Below are positions 52,622-60,696 of a stretch of DNA of 64,000 bases, one piece after another; the first letter of the stretch is position 1; the number at the start of each line of letters is the position of its first letter. Origin of the DNA: Burkholderia sp. SRS-W-2-2016 (GTDB taxonomy: Bacteria; Pseudomonadota; Gammaproteobacteria; Burkholderiales; Burkholderiaceae); NCBI RefSeq assembly GCF_001931485.1, contig NZ_MSDV01000064.1, positions 1 through 64,000 of the forward strand. Reading direction: 5' to 3'. The notes beneath the pieces were generated by a model. That model was not told the origin of the DNA. It saw only the letters and a list, made by a program, of their open reading frames with translations, and made no database searches. Made by a program: the position numbers and the translations under genes.

Positions 52622-54907
52622 TCACAGCAGCGCCACCACCCTCACATCGCCCTGCTCGGCCGACGCGACCACCTTGTCGCCGATCCGCCGGAATGTAATG
52701 GACACCGACGCATCGCCGACCCGCAGATCGCTGATCTCGAGCCAGTCGATACCTTCGGGCAGCATCGGCTGCTCGATCAGCACCTCGCGCCGCTCCGCAT
52801 CGATCATGATGCCCAGACACGCTTCGAGCATCATGAACGGCGAGCCGGCCGCCCACGCCTGCGGCAGACACGCGACCGGATACGCGGTCGGCGGTTCGCC
52901 GCGCCGCCGCGGGAAGCCGCAGAACAGCTCGGGCAGCCGCATGTCGAAATTGACCGCGGCCTGAAACAGCGCCTGCAACAGCCGCACCGCCGACGCCTTG
53001 CCGCCGTAGCGCGACAGCCCGCGCGCGCACAGCGCGTTGTCGTGCGGCCAGACCGAACCGTTGTGATAGGCCATCGGATTGAAGCGCGCCTGGCTCGCGG
53101 CCAGCGTACGCACGCCCCAGCCGGTGTGGAACAGCGTCGAGTCGAGCGCGCGCACCACCGCTTCGCCGCGCTCGCGGGTCGGCAGTCCAAAGGCCAGCAG
53201 ATGGCCCGCGTTCGAGGCCATCACGCGACACAGTTCGCCGTGCCCGTCGAGCGCGATCCCGTAGAAGCCGGCCTCTTCCATCCAGTACTTCTCTTCGACG
53301 CAGCGGCGGATTTTCTTCGCGCGCTCGCCGTATTGCGCGGCGGCGTCGCGCAAGCCTCGCAGTCGCGCGAAATGCGCCATCGTGTCGAACGCCGCGCTCG
53401 CATACGCCTGCACTTCGACGAGCGCGATCGGGCCATCGGGGAAACGGCCGTCGGCGTGGAACACCGAGTCGTGACTATCTTTCCAGCCCTGGTTCGCGAG
53501 ACCGCCGTCCGACTCGCGCTGATAGTCGAGCAGGCCGTAGCGGTTCTTGTCGCACACGCCGGCGACCCATTGCGCGGCGCGTTCGAGCGCCGGCCACAGT
53601 TCGTCGATCAGCGCGATGTCGCCGGTGCGATTCACGTACGCGCCGGCCAGCACGATGAAGAGCGGCGTCGTGTCGACCCCGCCGTAATACAGCGCGAACG
53701 GCACTTCGCCGGCCGCCGCCATTTCGCCCTTGCGCATCTCGTGCATGATCTTGCCGGGCGCGGCGTCGCGGAACGGCGAATTCTCGCGCGCCTGATGGTC
53801 GGCCAGAAAACGCAGCACGCCGGCCGCCAGATGCGGTTGCAGCCACAGCGTCTGCAGCGACGTGATCACCGCATCGCGGCCGAACGGCGTCGAGAACCAC
53901 GGGATGCCGGCGTACGGATACGGGCCGGTCGCGAGGTCGGTGGTCAGCAGGCTCAGGTCCGCGAACGAGCGGTCGATCCATGCGTTGAACAGCGGATTGC
54001 TGGTGCGCATCCGCGCGCTCGCGCGGCGCCGCTCGCGCATCACGAGGTGCGCATCGACGAGCGCGGCTCGCACCGCGGTGCGGCCGACACGCGGACGCTC
54101 CGCGTCGATCTGCGACAGATGCGCTTCGCTCATCGCATGCACCGGCTGCGAGACGTCGGCACCGGGTTTGCCGGCCATCGGCACCACGTGCACCGCGACC
54201 GACAGATAGATCGACACGCATGCCTGCGCCGGCAGCTTGACCGTGTAATCGGCGCGGTCGGCGAACAGCTTGTCCGGCTGCGGCGAGAACGCGATCTGCA
54301 CGTTGCGCGCGACATCGTCGAGGCCGAGATAGCCGAGCAGCACTTCCTGATTTTCGATCCGCGCCGGTTCGACGCGGCCCTGCTTGTCGCGCTTCAGACC
54401 GCGCACTTCGAACATGTCGCGGAAGTCGCTGGCAAACGAAATGGACAGCGGCACGGTGGCGTCGCTGGTGCCATAGTTGGTTAGCTCGATCGCCTCGTTC
54501 AGTACGGTGCCCGACAGCACCCGCACGCGCTCGACGTGGATCACGCCTTCGGGCGTGCTGCTGCCGCCGAGCGGCGGCAACGGCCGGTTGGTCAGATGCG
54601 CGGTAAACGACGTGTTGTCGCTGCTGACACTGCCCGACAGCAGCGACGGCGCGCGGCCGCCGAAGGTCAGACGCAGTTGCGACAGCACGCGGGTATCGTT
54701 GACGAACAGGCCGTCGTCGTGACCGGTGATATCGCCGAGGGGATCGTTGACGATGAACGTGTCGCCCGATTTGAGCACGTGTTGTGTAGCGCTCGCGACG
54801 TTGAGATTTTCCGTCGGGATGAACACGCCGTCCTGGTCGGCTTCGCGATGATCGACGCCGCCCGAATGGCTCAGTCCGCCGAGGGCTTCTGGCTGCTGCT
54901 GTGTCAA
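52622..54907 (-). CDS. Glycogen debranching-type amylo-alpha-1,6-glucosidase
   Basis: 761 residues. The N-terminal glycogen-debranching domain is at about 40-235 (FIVNDPLGDITGHDDGLFVNDTRVLSQL). The catalytic (alpha/alpha)6 barrel follows: PYPYAGIPWFSTPFGRDAVITSLQTLW, GKIMHEMRKGEM, YYGGVDTTPLFIVL, GLANQGWKDSHDS and HNGSVWPHDNALCARG. The conserved Asp and Glu in GRDA and in HEMRKGE fit the glucosidase active site of this family (GH133-like). It should act on alpha-1,6 or related glucan branches in the cytosol. No glg genes are adjacent. Single gene. Confidence 0.85.
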   Translation of the reverse strand: MTQQQPEALGGLSHSGGVDHREADQDGVFIPTENLNVASATQHVLKSGDTFIVNDPLGDITGHDDGLFVNDTRVLSQLRLTFGGRAPSLLSGSVSSDNTSFTAHLTNRPLPPLGGSSTPEGVIHVERVRVLSGTVLNEAIELTNYGTSDATVPLSISFASDFRDMFEVRGLKRDKQGRVEPARIENQEVLLGYLGLDDVARNVQIAFSPQPDKLFADRADYTVKLPAQACVSIYLSVAVHVVPMAGKPGADVSQPVHAMSEAHLSQIDAERPRVGRTAVRAALVDAHLVMRERRRASARMRTSNPLFNAWIDRSFADLSLLTTDLATGPYPYAGIPWFSTPFGRDAVITSLQTLWLQPHLAAGVLRFLADHQARENSPFRDAAPGKIMHEMRKGEMAAAGEVPFALYYGGVDTTPLFIVLAGAYVNRTGDIALIDELWPALERAAQWVAGVCDKNRYGLLDYQRESDGGLANQGWKDSHDSVFHADGRFPDGPIALVEVQAYASAAFDTMAHFARLRGLRDAAAQYGERAKKIRRCVEEKYWMEEAGFYGIALDGHGELCRVMASNAGHLLAFGLPTRERGEAVVRALDSTLFHTGWGVRTLAASQARFNPMAYHNGSVWPHDNALCARGLSRYGGKASAVRLLQALFQAAVNFDMRLPELFCGFPRRRGEPPTAYPVACLPQAWAAGSPFMMLEACLGIMIDAERREVLIEQPMLPEGIDWLEISDLRVGDASVSITFRRIGDKVVASAEQGDVRVVALL

Positions 54908-55268
54908 GGTCGCTCCTATGGATTCGCTGCTGCGTTCGGTTGCACGGTCGGCTCTCGCCTCGGGCTCGCGGCCGGCTGGCGGTCGCTTCCGATTGTAGAG
55001 GCTCTGTGCGCGTGAGACGAACTTATCGCCGTGGAGTTTCGGCTTTTTTTGCGAGCGATTGTTACTGTGACACGACGGTGATTTACGGTGGCACAGGACG
55101 TGCAGGGTTTGGCGCGGTACTTCGTGGCTGGCTGTGGAGGGGTCGAGCTTTGTTGCCGCCGGCCGGAAGAAGTACCGCGTGAACAGCGCGGAGAGACGAC
55201 ACTCACGGCCGCGAAGCGGCCGTGAGTTGAAACACGCTAACGCATTGACGCGTTAGTGCTTTAACGCT
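54908..55268. other. Intergenic region with hairpins, no gene seen
   Basis: 361 bases between the glucosidase start and the gltA stop. It holds a perfect 11-bp hairpin (55202-55226) and, after it, tandem TTAACGC repeats (about 55258-55275) plus a CTAACGC/GCGTTAG palindrome. No frame with a ribosome site. Confidence 0.45.
55202..55226 (-). terminator. Hairpin downstream of gltA
   Basis: CTCACGGCCGC and GCGGCCGTGAG, an 11-bp perfect stem with a 3-base loop, 43 bases past the gltA stop. No T run follows on the minus strand, so it may act through stem strength or as an mRNA 3' stabiliser. Confidence 0.5.
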
Positions 55269-56567
55269 TTAACGCTTGGCGAGCGGCTTCGCTTCGCGCG
55301 CCGTTTCGCCGATGAACAGCTGACGCGGACGGCCAATCTTCTGTTCGGGATCAGCGATCATTTCGTTCCACTGCGCAATCCAGCCGACCGTACGTGCCAT
55401 CGCGAAGATACACGTGAACATCGCGGTCGGAATGCCCAGTGCGCGCTGCACGATACCCGAGTAGAAGTCGACGTTCGGGTACAGCTTGCGCGACACGAAG
55501 TACTCGTCTTCTAGCGCGATCTTTTCGAGTGCCATTGCGAGCTTGAACAGCGGGTCGTCGTGCAGACCCAGCTCTTCGAGTACTTCGTGGCAGGTTTCGC
55601 GCATCAGCTTCGCACGCGGGTCGTAGTTCTTGTACACGCGATGACCGAAGCCCATCAGCTTCACGCCCGAGTTCTTGTCCTTCACCTGCTTGATGAACTC
55701 AGGAATGTTGTCGACCGAGCCGATTTCTTCCAGCATGTTCAGCGCGGCTTCGTTCGCACCGCCGTGCGCCGGGCCCCACAGACATGCGATACCGGCAGCG
55801 ATACACGCGAACGGATTGGCACCCGACGAACCGGCCAGACGCACGGTCGAGGTCGACGCGTTCTGCTCGTGGTCCGCGTGCAGGATGAGAATACGGTCGA
55901 GCGCGCGCACCAGCACGTCGTTGACCTTGTACTCTTCGGCCGGGTTCGAGAACATCATGTGCATGAAGTTCGCGCTGTACGACAGGTCGTTCTTCGGATA
56001 CACGAACGGCTGGCCGACCGTGTACTTGTACGCCATCGCAACGAGTGTCGGCAGCTTGGCGATCATCCGCACTGCGGACACGTCGCGATGCTGCTGGTTC
56101 GTGATGTCGAGCGAGTCGTGATAGAACGCCGACAATGCGCCGACCGCGGCGACCAGAATCGCCATCGGATGCGCGTCGCGGCGAAAGCCCCGGAAGAAGA
56201 AGTGCATCTGCTCGTGCACCATCGTGTGCTGCGTGACCGTGTGTTCGAACTCGGCCTTTTGCTGCGCGTTCGGCAGCTCGCCCTTTAGCAGCAGATAGCA
56301 GGTCTCGAGGAAGTCGGCGTTCTGCGCGAGGTTGTCGATCGGATAACCGCGGTACAGCAGTTCGCCCTTGTCGCCGTCGATATACGTGATTTCCGAGTTG
56401 CACGACGCCGTCGACATGAAGCCCGGGTCGTACGTGAATTTGCCGGTCTGGCCGTAAAGCTTGCGAATGTCGATGACGTCGGGGCCCAGCGTGCCCTGAT
56501 AGATCGGCAGATCGATGGTCTGGTCGCTGTCGGAGAAGCTCAGCGTGGCATGTGACTTCGAGTTCAT
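55269..56567 (-). CDS. gltA: Citrate synthase
   Basis: 432 residues, the normal length of the type II hexameric bacterial enzyme. It condenses oxaloacetate and acetyl-CoA. Recognised by the N-terminal DVIDIRKLYGQTGKFTYDPGFMSTASCNS, the CLWGPAHGGANEA motif (catalytic His), GFGHRVYKNYDPRA (second His) and the C-terminal MARTVGWIAQWNEM with EQKIGRPRQLF. In Burkholderiaceae gltA usually follows the sdhCDAB genes; none are here, so it is either a separate or a second copy. The upstream region has an ATTGCAAC...GTTGCAAT palindrome. Confidence 0.96.
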   Translation of the reverse strand: MNSKSHATLSFSDSDQTIDLPIYQGTLGPDVIDIRKLYGQTGKFTYDPGFMSTASCNSEITYIDGDKGELLYRGYPIDNLAQNADFLETCYLLLKGELPNAQQKAEFEHTVTQHTMVHEQMHFFFRGFRRDAHPMAILVAAVGALSAFYHDSLDITNQQHRDVSAVRMIAKLPTLVAMAYKYTVGQPFVYPKNDLSYSANFMHMMFSNPAEEYKVNDVLVRALDRILILHADHEQNASTSTVRLAGSSGANPFACIAAGIACLWGPAHGGANEAALNMLEEIGSVDNIPEFIKQVKDKNSGVKLMGFGHRVYKNYDPRAKLMRETCHEVLEELGLHDDPLFKLAMALEKIALEDEYFVSRKLYPNVDFYSGIVQRALGIPTAMFTCIFAMARTVGWIAQWNEMIADPEQKIGRPRQLFIGETAREAKPLAKR

Positions 56568-57008
56568 CTACATCTTCCTTTTGCTTGGTACCGCACCTGT
56601 GCCGGCAGGCACGCGGCTCGTACCGCGAGGCGCGCTAGCGGCGCGCTCGAGCGGGTACGGCATGCGCCGGCTCCGCTGCGCATTCTACGGCGCGACGTGT
56701 GCCTGATTGGATCGATTGATTGCAACAATCCATCTCGACGTGCGCAACATTCGTTGCAATCCTGTTGTCATTCGCGCGTTTGCCGGGCATTTACGCGGCG
56801 TTTCAGCGATTTATCCAACCCGTGCGCCGCCCTCTTCTGCGCGTTGAAAGTCGCCTGAAAGCGGGGACAGTTGCCGCAACAATGTTTTGCGATCAGCACA
56901 CTGAGCCAGCCGCTATGCATCTGCGATACTGGTTCCGTGCATCGATGCTTGTGGCCCGCTTCCCGAAGCGGGCCTTTTTGATCAAACAGAACAACAGGAA
57001 CGACACAA
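56568..57008. other. Intergenic region with orphan terminator
   Basis: 441 bases between divergent genes. It contains an ATTGCAAC/GTTGCAAT palindrome at 56719-56760 and a complete terminator at 56953-56979 that is not preceded by any plus-strand gene. A non-coding transcript is therefore possible. Confidence 0.5.
56953..56979 (+). terminator. Orphan rho-independent terminator
   Basis: GGCCCGCTTC and GAAGCGGGCC pair with a 2-base spacer (CC), then TTTTT. No plus-strand gene lies upstream; the next gene begins 29 bases downstream. It could end a small RNA or act as an attenuator in the 5' leader of the gene at 57009. Confidence 0.7.
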
Positions 57009-57410
57009 ATGAATGCCTCTCTCGAAACGCTGTTTCCGGATCATCTTCACAGCGAAGACACTACCGTTACCGCGCTCAACCATCAGGACATCGTGGTCGC
57101 GTTGTCGGCGGCGCTGAAGACGCAGGACGTCGCGGTGCTGCACATGCTGTATCCGCGTACCGACGCGCGCACGCATCGCAGTCTCGATACGCTCGTGGAC
57201 GTGTTGCACGGACATGGGCTGCATGAAGTCGCGGATCTGATCGCGCAGGAAGCGCACTATCTGCTGTTCAAGGATCCGGTGAAGGCATGGAAGGTTTTCC
57301 ATGAGATCCGCAACGACTCGCTCGCGATCGGCGTGCATCTGTACTATCACGGACTCGTCGGCGAAGCGGCCGAGCGTGCGCTCGACGCGGACGCGCATCG
57401 CAAGGCCTGA
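57009..57410 (+). CDS. Hypothetical cytosolic protein
   Basis: 133 residues with a AACAGGAAC ribosome region. Helix-rich with many Leu/Val/His: DIVVALSAALKTQDVAVLHMLYP, LDTLVDVLHGHGLHEVADLIAQEA and KVFHEIRNDSLAIGVHLYYHGLVG. No family recognised. A hairpin terminator lies 29 bases before its start, so its expression may be attenuated. It converges with the hydrolase gene, only 10 bases apart. Confidence 0.6.
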   Translation: MNASLETLFPDHLHSEDTTVTALNHQDIVVALSAALKTQDVAVLHMLYPRTDARTHRSLDTLVDVLHGHGLHEVADLIAQEAHYLLFKDPVKAWKVFHEIRNDSLAIGVHLYYHGLVGEAAERALDADAHRKA

Positions 57411-57420
57411 AGCTACGGCT

Positions 57421-58281
57421 TTAACGCGCGTTCGTCGCCTGAATGAATTCGTCCACGTAGCGATTGAACGCCGACGGATGCGCGAGGTTCATCCCGTGCG
57501 ACGCGCCGCGTACCGTTTCGCGGCGCGCATCCGGCAGCCACGACTGCAACGCGGTCACCGTGCGCCGGAACATGTCGGGGCTTTTCTCGCCGTCGATCAA
57601 CAGCACCGGGCAACGTAAAGCGGCCGCGTCCTCCGGGACGTAGGCCGGCAACGGATCGCGGAGTTGCCGCGCCAGCGTGTGCGCGTTGTCGGTCGCCATG
57701 CGCCGGAAACCCGGCGTGCTCATCGCCCAGAAACCGGGGCGGCTCACCGAATCGACGAATAGCTGCAACCCTTCCTCCACCTCGCCGGCTTCGATCAGCT
57801 GCGCCGCTTTCGCGCGCAACGTGTTGACCGTTTCCGGCACACTCGCGGGCGCACGTCCGGCGCTCCGCACCGGGCCGCCCGGGTCGGCCAGCGTCAACGT
57901 GCGAACACGTTCCGGATGACGTCGCGCGCAATGGTAGGCGACGCATCCGCCGCGCGAATGGCCGACCACGTGCGCGGGGCCCGCGCCGAAACGCTCGATG
58001 AATTCCGCAACCTCGTCCGCGTGTCCGCTCCAGCTGAACGGCAGATCGGGCGCGCTGCCGGTGACCGGCCAGTAGTGCGTGAGACTCACCGCGACGCAGC
58101 GATAACGCTTCGACAAGCCGGCCAGTTGCGGCTGCCAGTAGCGGTAGTCGCACAGCGAGCCGTGGACGAACAGCAGCAGTTCGCCGTCGCCCGCCTCGAC
58201 GTAAGGCATGCGCAGGCCACTGTGCAATTCGATGGATAACGGCGAGGCCGGCGTGGGCGGAGTGGAAACGGATTGATTCAC
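57421..58281 (-). CDS. Alpha/beta hydrolase
   Basis: 286 residues. The nucleophile elbow is VVGHSRGGCVAY with S109; the oxyanion motif is LLFVHGSLCDYRYWQ; the catalytic Asp is expected in LLIDGEKSPDM and the His in VRGASHGMNLAHP. No signal peptide. The fold matches haloalkane dehalogenase/epoxide-hydrolase-type enzymes, but nothing here fixes the substrate. Confidence 0.88.
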   Translation of the reverse strand: MNQSVSTPPTPASPLSIELHSGLRMPYVEAGDGELLLFVHGSLCDYRYWQPQLAGLSKRYRCVAVSLTHYWPVTGSAPDLPFSWSGHADEVAEFIERFGAGPAHVVGHSRGGCVAYHCARRHPERVRTLTLADPGGPVRSAGRAPASVPETVNTLRAKAAQLIEAGEVEEGLQLFVDSVSRPGFWAMSTPGFRRMATDNAHTLARQLRDPLPAYVPEDAAALRCPVLLIDGEKSPDMFRRTVTALQSWLPDARRETVRGASHGMNLAHPSAFNRYVDEFIQATNAR

Positions 58282-58386
58282 GGGACGCGTGGTTCACGGA
58301 CAACGCGGCCACCGCACGCGGATGCGCGCGGCGCCGGCGGAATGACAGGGGGAAACCGGCGCCGCAGCCGCGCGGCCCCTAACCGC

Positions 58387-59439
58387 TCACTCGTACGCGG
58401 CCTCCTCGACCCAGCCAGCCGCCGCCGCGGCGGCCGCACCGCGTACCGCGCAGGTCAGCGGCTCGTCGGCGACTCGCACGGCGAGGCCGATCTCGTCGCT
58501 CAGCCGCCGGCTCAGGTTGCCGAGCAGCGCGCCGCCGCCCGTCAGCACGATGCCGTTGTGCGCGATGTCCGTCACGAGTTCGGCCGGCGCCATTTCGAGC
58601 CCGCGCTTCACCGCGCCGATCACCTGACGCAGCGGCCCTTCGATCGCCTCGGCGATATCGCGGTTGCTCAGCTGCACGGTGCGCGGCAGGCCGTCGTCGA
58701 CGCTGCGGCCGGTCGCGTTCATCTGTTCGAGCGGCCCGTCGTGCACCGCCGAACCGATGGTCTTTTTCACGTGCTCGGCAGTCTGCTCGCCGAGCAGCAC
58801 GCCGTACAGATTGCGCACGTAGGCGACGATCGCCGCGTCGAAATTGTCGCCGCCGACCCGCACCGAGCCGCTGTACGCGGTGCCGCCGAGCGCGATCACG
58901 CCGACTTCGGTGGTGCCGCCGCCGATGTCGACCACCATCGAGCCGGTCGCGTCGTGCACCGGCAAACCGGCGCCGAGCGCGGACGCAAACGATTCACCGA
59001 TCAGGCTGACTTTCCACGCACCGGCTGCTTCGGCGGCCTCCCGGATCGCGCGAAGCTCCACTTGCGTCGCGCCGGCCGGCACGCACAGCGTGAACGCGGC
59101 GCGCCGGCTGAACAGCGAGCGCGGCCGCGCCATATCGACGAATTGCCGGATCATGTGTTCAGCGGCGGAGAAATTGGCGATCACGCCGTGGCGCAGCGGC
59201 CGCACCGCTTCGAGATTGCGCGGCGCGCGGCCGAGCAGTTCGCGCGCTTCGGCGCCGATCGCGGCGATCCGTTTCGGCCCGCTCGCGGGCTCCTTTTCGA
59301 AGCAGACGACGGACGGCTGATTCAGCACGATGCCGCCGTTGTCGGTATGGATCAACGTGTTGGCCGTGCCGAGATCCACCGCCACGGCATGACGGAACAG
59401 GCGCTCGAAGAGCGGGTAATGCGGCGTCGGTCTGGCCAT
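58387..59439 (-). CDS. MreB-family actin-like protein (extra paralogue)
   Basis: 350 residues. Actin/Hsp70 ATPase motifs are intact: phosphate 1 FRHAVAVDLGTANTLI, phosphate 2 MVVDIGGGTTEVGVIAL, and adenosine NGIVLTGGGALLGNL. The N-terminal PLFERLFRHAV resembles the MreB membrane anchor. Genuine mreB is normally followed by mreC, mreD and mrdA; none is present, so this is likely a second, non-essential MreB. The C-terminus has an Ala-rich run. Confidence 0.9.
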   Translation of the reverse strand: MARPTPHYPLFERLFRHAVAVDLGTANTLIHTDNGGIVLNQPSVVCFEKEPASGPKRIAAIGAEARELLGRAPRNLEAVRPLRHGVIANFSAAEHMIRQFVDMARPRSLFSRRAAFTLCVPAGATQVELRAIREAAEAAGAWKVSLIGESFASALGAGLPVHDATGSMVVDIGGGTTEVGVIALGGTAYSGSVRVGGDNFDAAIVAYVRNLYGVLLGEQTAEHVKKTIGSAVHDGPLEQMNATGRSVDDGLPRTVQLSNRDIAEAIEGPLRQVIGAVKRGLEMAPAELVTDIAHNGIVLTGGGALLGNLSRRLSDEIGLAVRVADEPLTCAVRGAAAAAAAGWVEEAAYE

Positions 59440-59622
59440 AAGCAGGCTCTATATGTAGTTATCCGCCGTCTCGGGCGGTCAAAAATGCGCCCCCGGCCCC
59501 CGTGCCGCGCGACACGCCCGACAGGGCGTTGCGCTCGCGCGCGGCGGGGTGATTTTCAAGCTGATGACCGTATGACGGCAAGCGGATTGCAATCTTTAGG
59601 GCGACTTTCTATCTGACTTGTG

Positions 59623-60297
59623 TCAATCGCGCGACACCACGCCCAGCGTGCGTTCCAGCGCGTCGCGGCCGAGCGCGACGCCGTCGGCGGTGATCGTGTG
59701 GCCGACGCCGGGCAGCACGTACGCGTCGACCGGATAGCCGGCGTTGCTGAGGGCCTCGGCCGCGTGTTCGAGCTCACGCACCGGAATCACTTCGTCGTCC
59801 TCGCCGTGGACAAGCGTGAGCGGCGTTGCCCGGTTGGCCGACACGATCGACGACGCGAGCCGCCCCGAATATGCGACCACTCCCGCCGCGCCCTCCGCGC
59901 TCGCCGCGACGTGATGCAGCGACATGATCGAACCTTGCGAAAAGCCGACGAGCGCAAGCCGCGCGTAAGACAGCTGCCAGTGCGCGAGTTCGGCGTCGAG
60001 CACGCTGCGCAGCGCCGGATAGGCCGCGCTCACGCGCGCTTCGCGGTTCGCTTCGTTGACGTCGCGCAGGCTGAACCACTGGCGGCCGCCAAAGCCGCCG
60101 TCGAACGGATCGGTGCCGTCGAGCGACACGAAGGCCGTGTTGGGCAGGTCTTCGCTCCAGATGTCGGCGAGCGGCGTCAGATCGCGCGCGTTGCTGCCGA
60201 CGCCGTGCATCAGCACGACGAGGCTGCGCGCGGGTGCGCCCGACGATGAATTGTTCGGCGCGCGGCGCCAGCCGTGTTCGAATTGCTGCCAGCTCAT
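59623..60297 (-). CDS. YpfH-type alpha/beta hydrolase (carboxylesterase/phospholipase family)
   Basis: 224 residues from ATG at 60297 (MSWQQFEHGW); the longer frame adds 44 residues not found in the family. Fold marks: LVVLMHGVGSNARDL, FVSLDGTDPFDGG, the nucleophile GFSQGS (S120), VHGEDDEVIP (Asp) and LPGVGHTI (His). These serine hydrolases cleave short esters. Cytosolic. Confidence 0.9.
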   Translation of the reverse strand: MSWQQFEHGWRRAPNNSSSGAPARSLVVLMHGVGSNARDLTPLADIWSEDLPNTAFVSLDGTDPFDGGFGGRQWFSLRDVNEANREARVSAAYPALRSVLDAELAHWQLSYARLALVGFSQGSIMSLHHVAASAEGAAGVVAYSGRLASSIVSANRATPLTLVHGEDDEVIPVRELEHAAEALSNAGYPVDAYVLPGVGHTITADGVALGRDALERTLGVVSRD

Positions 60298-60696
60298 GTT
60301 GCGGTCCTTTTGGCGTGGGTTCGGGACAGAGGTCGCTTGCGGGTCTTGTGCTTTCGCGCCGCTCTGCGCTGCAACGAGCGCCTGCGAGGCATCCCGCAAG
60401 CAGTCCTTTGCAACCTCAGCCGCGAGCATACGCCGCGCGCCGCGTTTGTGCTGGCTTCTGTGACCGTCGCTGACTTTCTCAATTTTATTTACCGATGGCC
60501 CGCCCCGTGGCGACGGCAGCGCCGGTCGAATGCGGGTATGCTTTTGCGATCATTCGACGGCCCCGCCGCCGCCCGGCCCTGCCGCCCGCATGCATGGCGG
60601 GCACGCGCTGTGCGGCCTGTGCGCGACACGCGTTGCCAGTCCGTCCGCCGCTCGGCCATTCGGCCGCTCAGTTGCACCGCATCCGGAGAACCTCGC
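60298..60696. other. Divergent promoter region, no gene seen
   Basis: 399 bases between the hydrolase and the EmrB-type transporter. Contains long frames without a credible start or ribosome site before 60680. No hairpin stands out. Confidence 0.45.

Noticed and set aside
53042..54484. 480-codon plus-strand frame over the debranching glucosidase
   Set aside because: Antisense shadow; low-complexity Arg-rich sequence.
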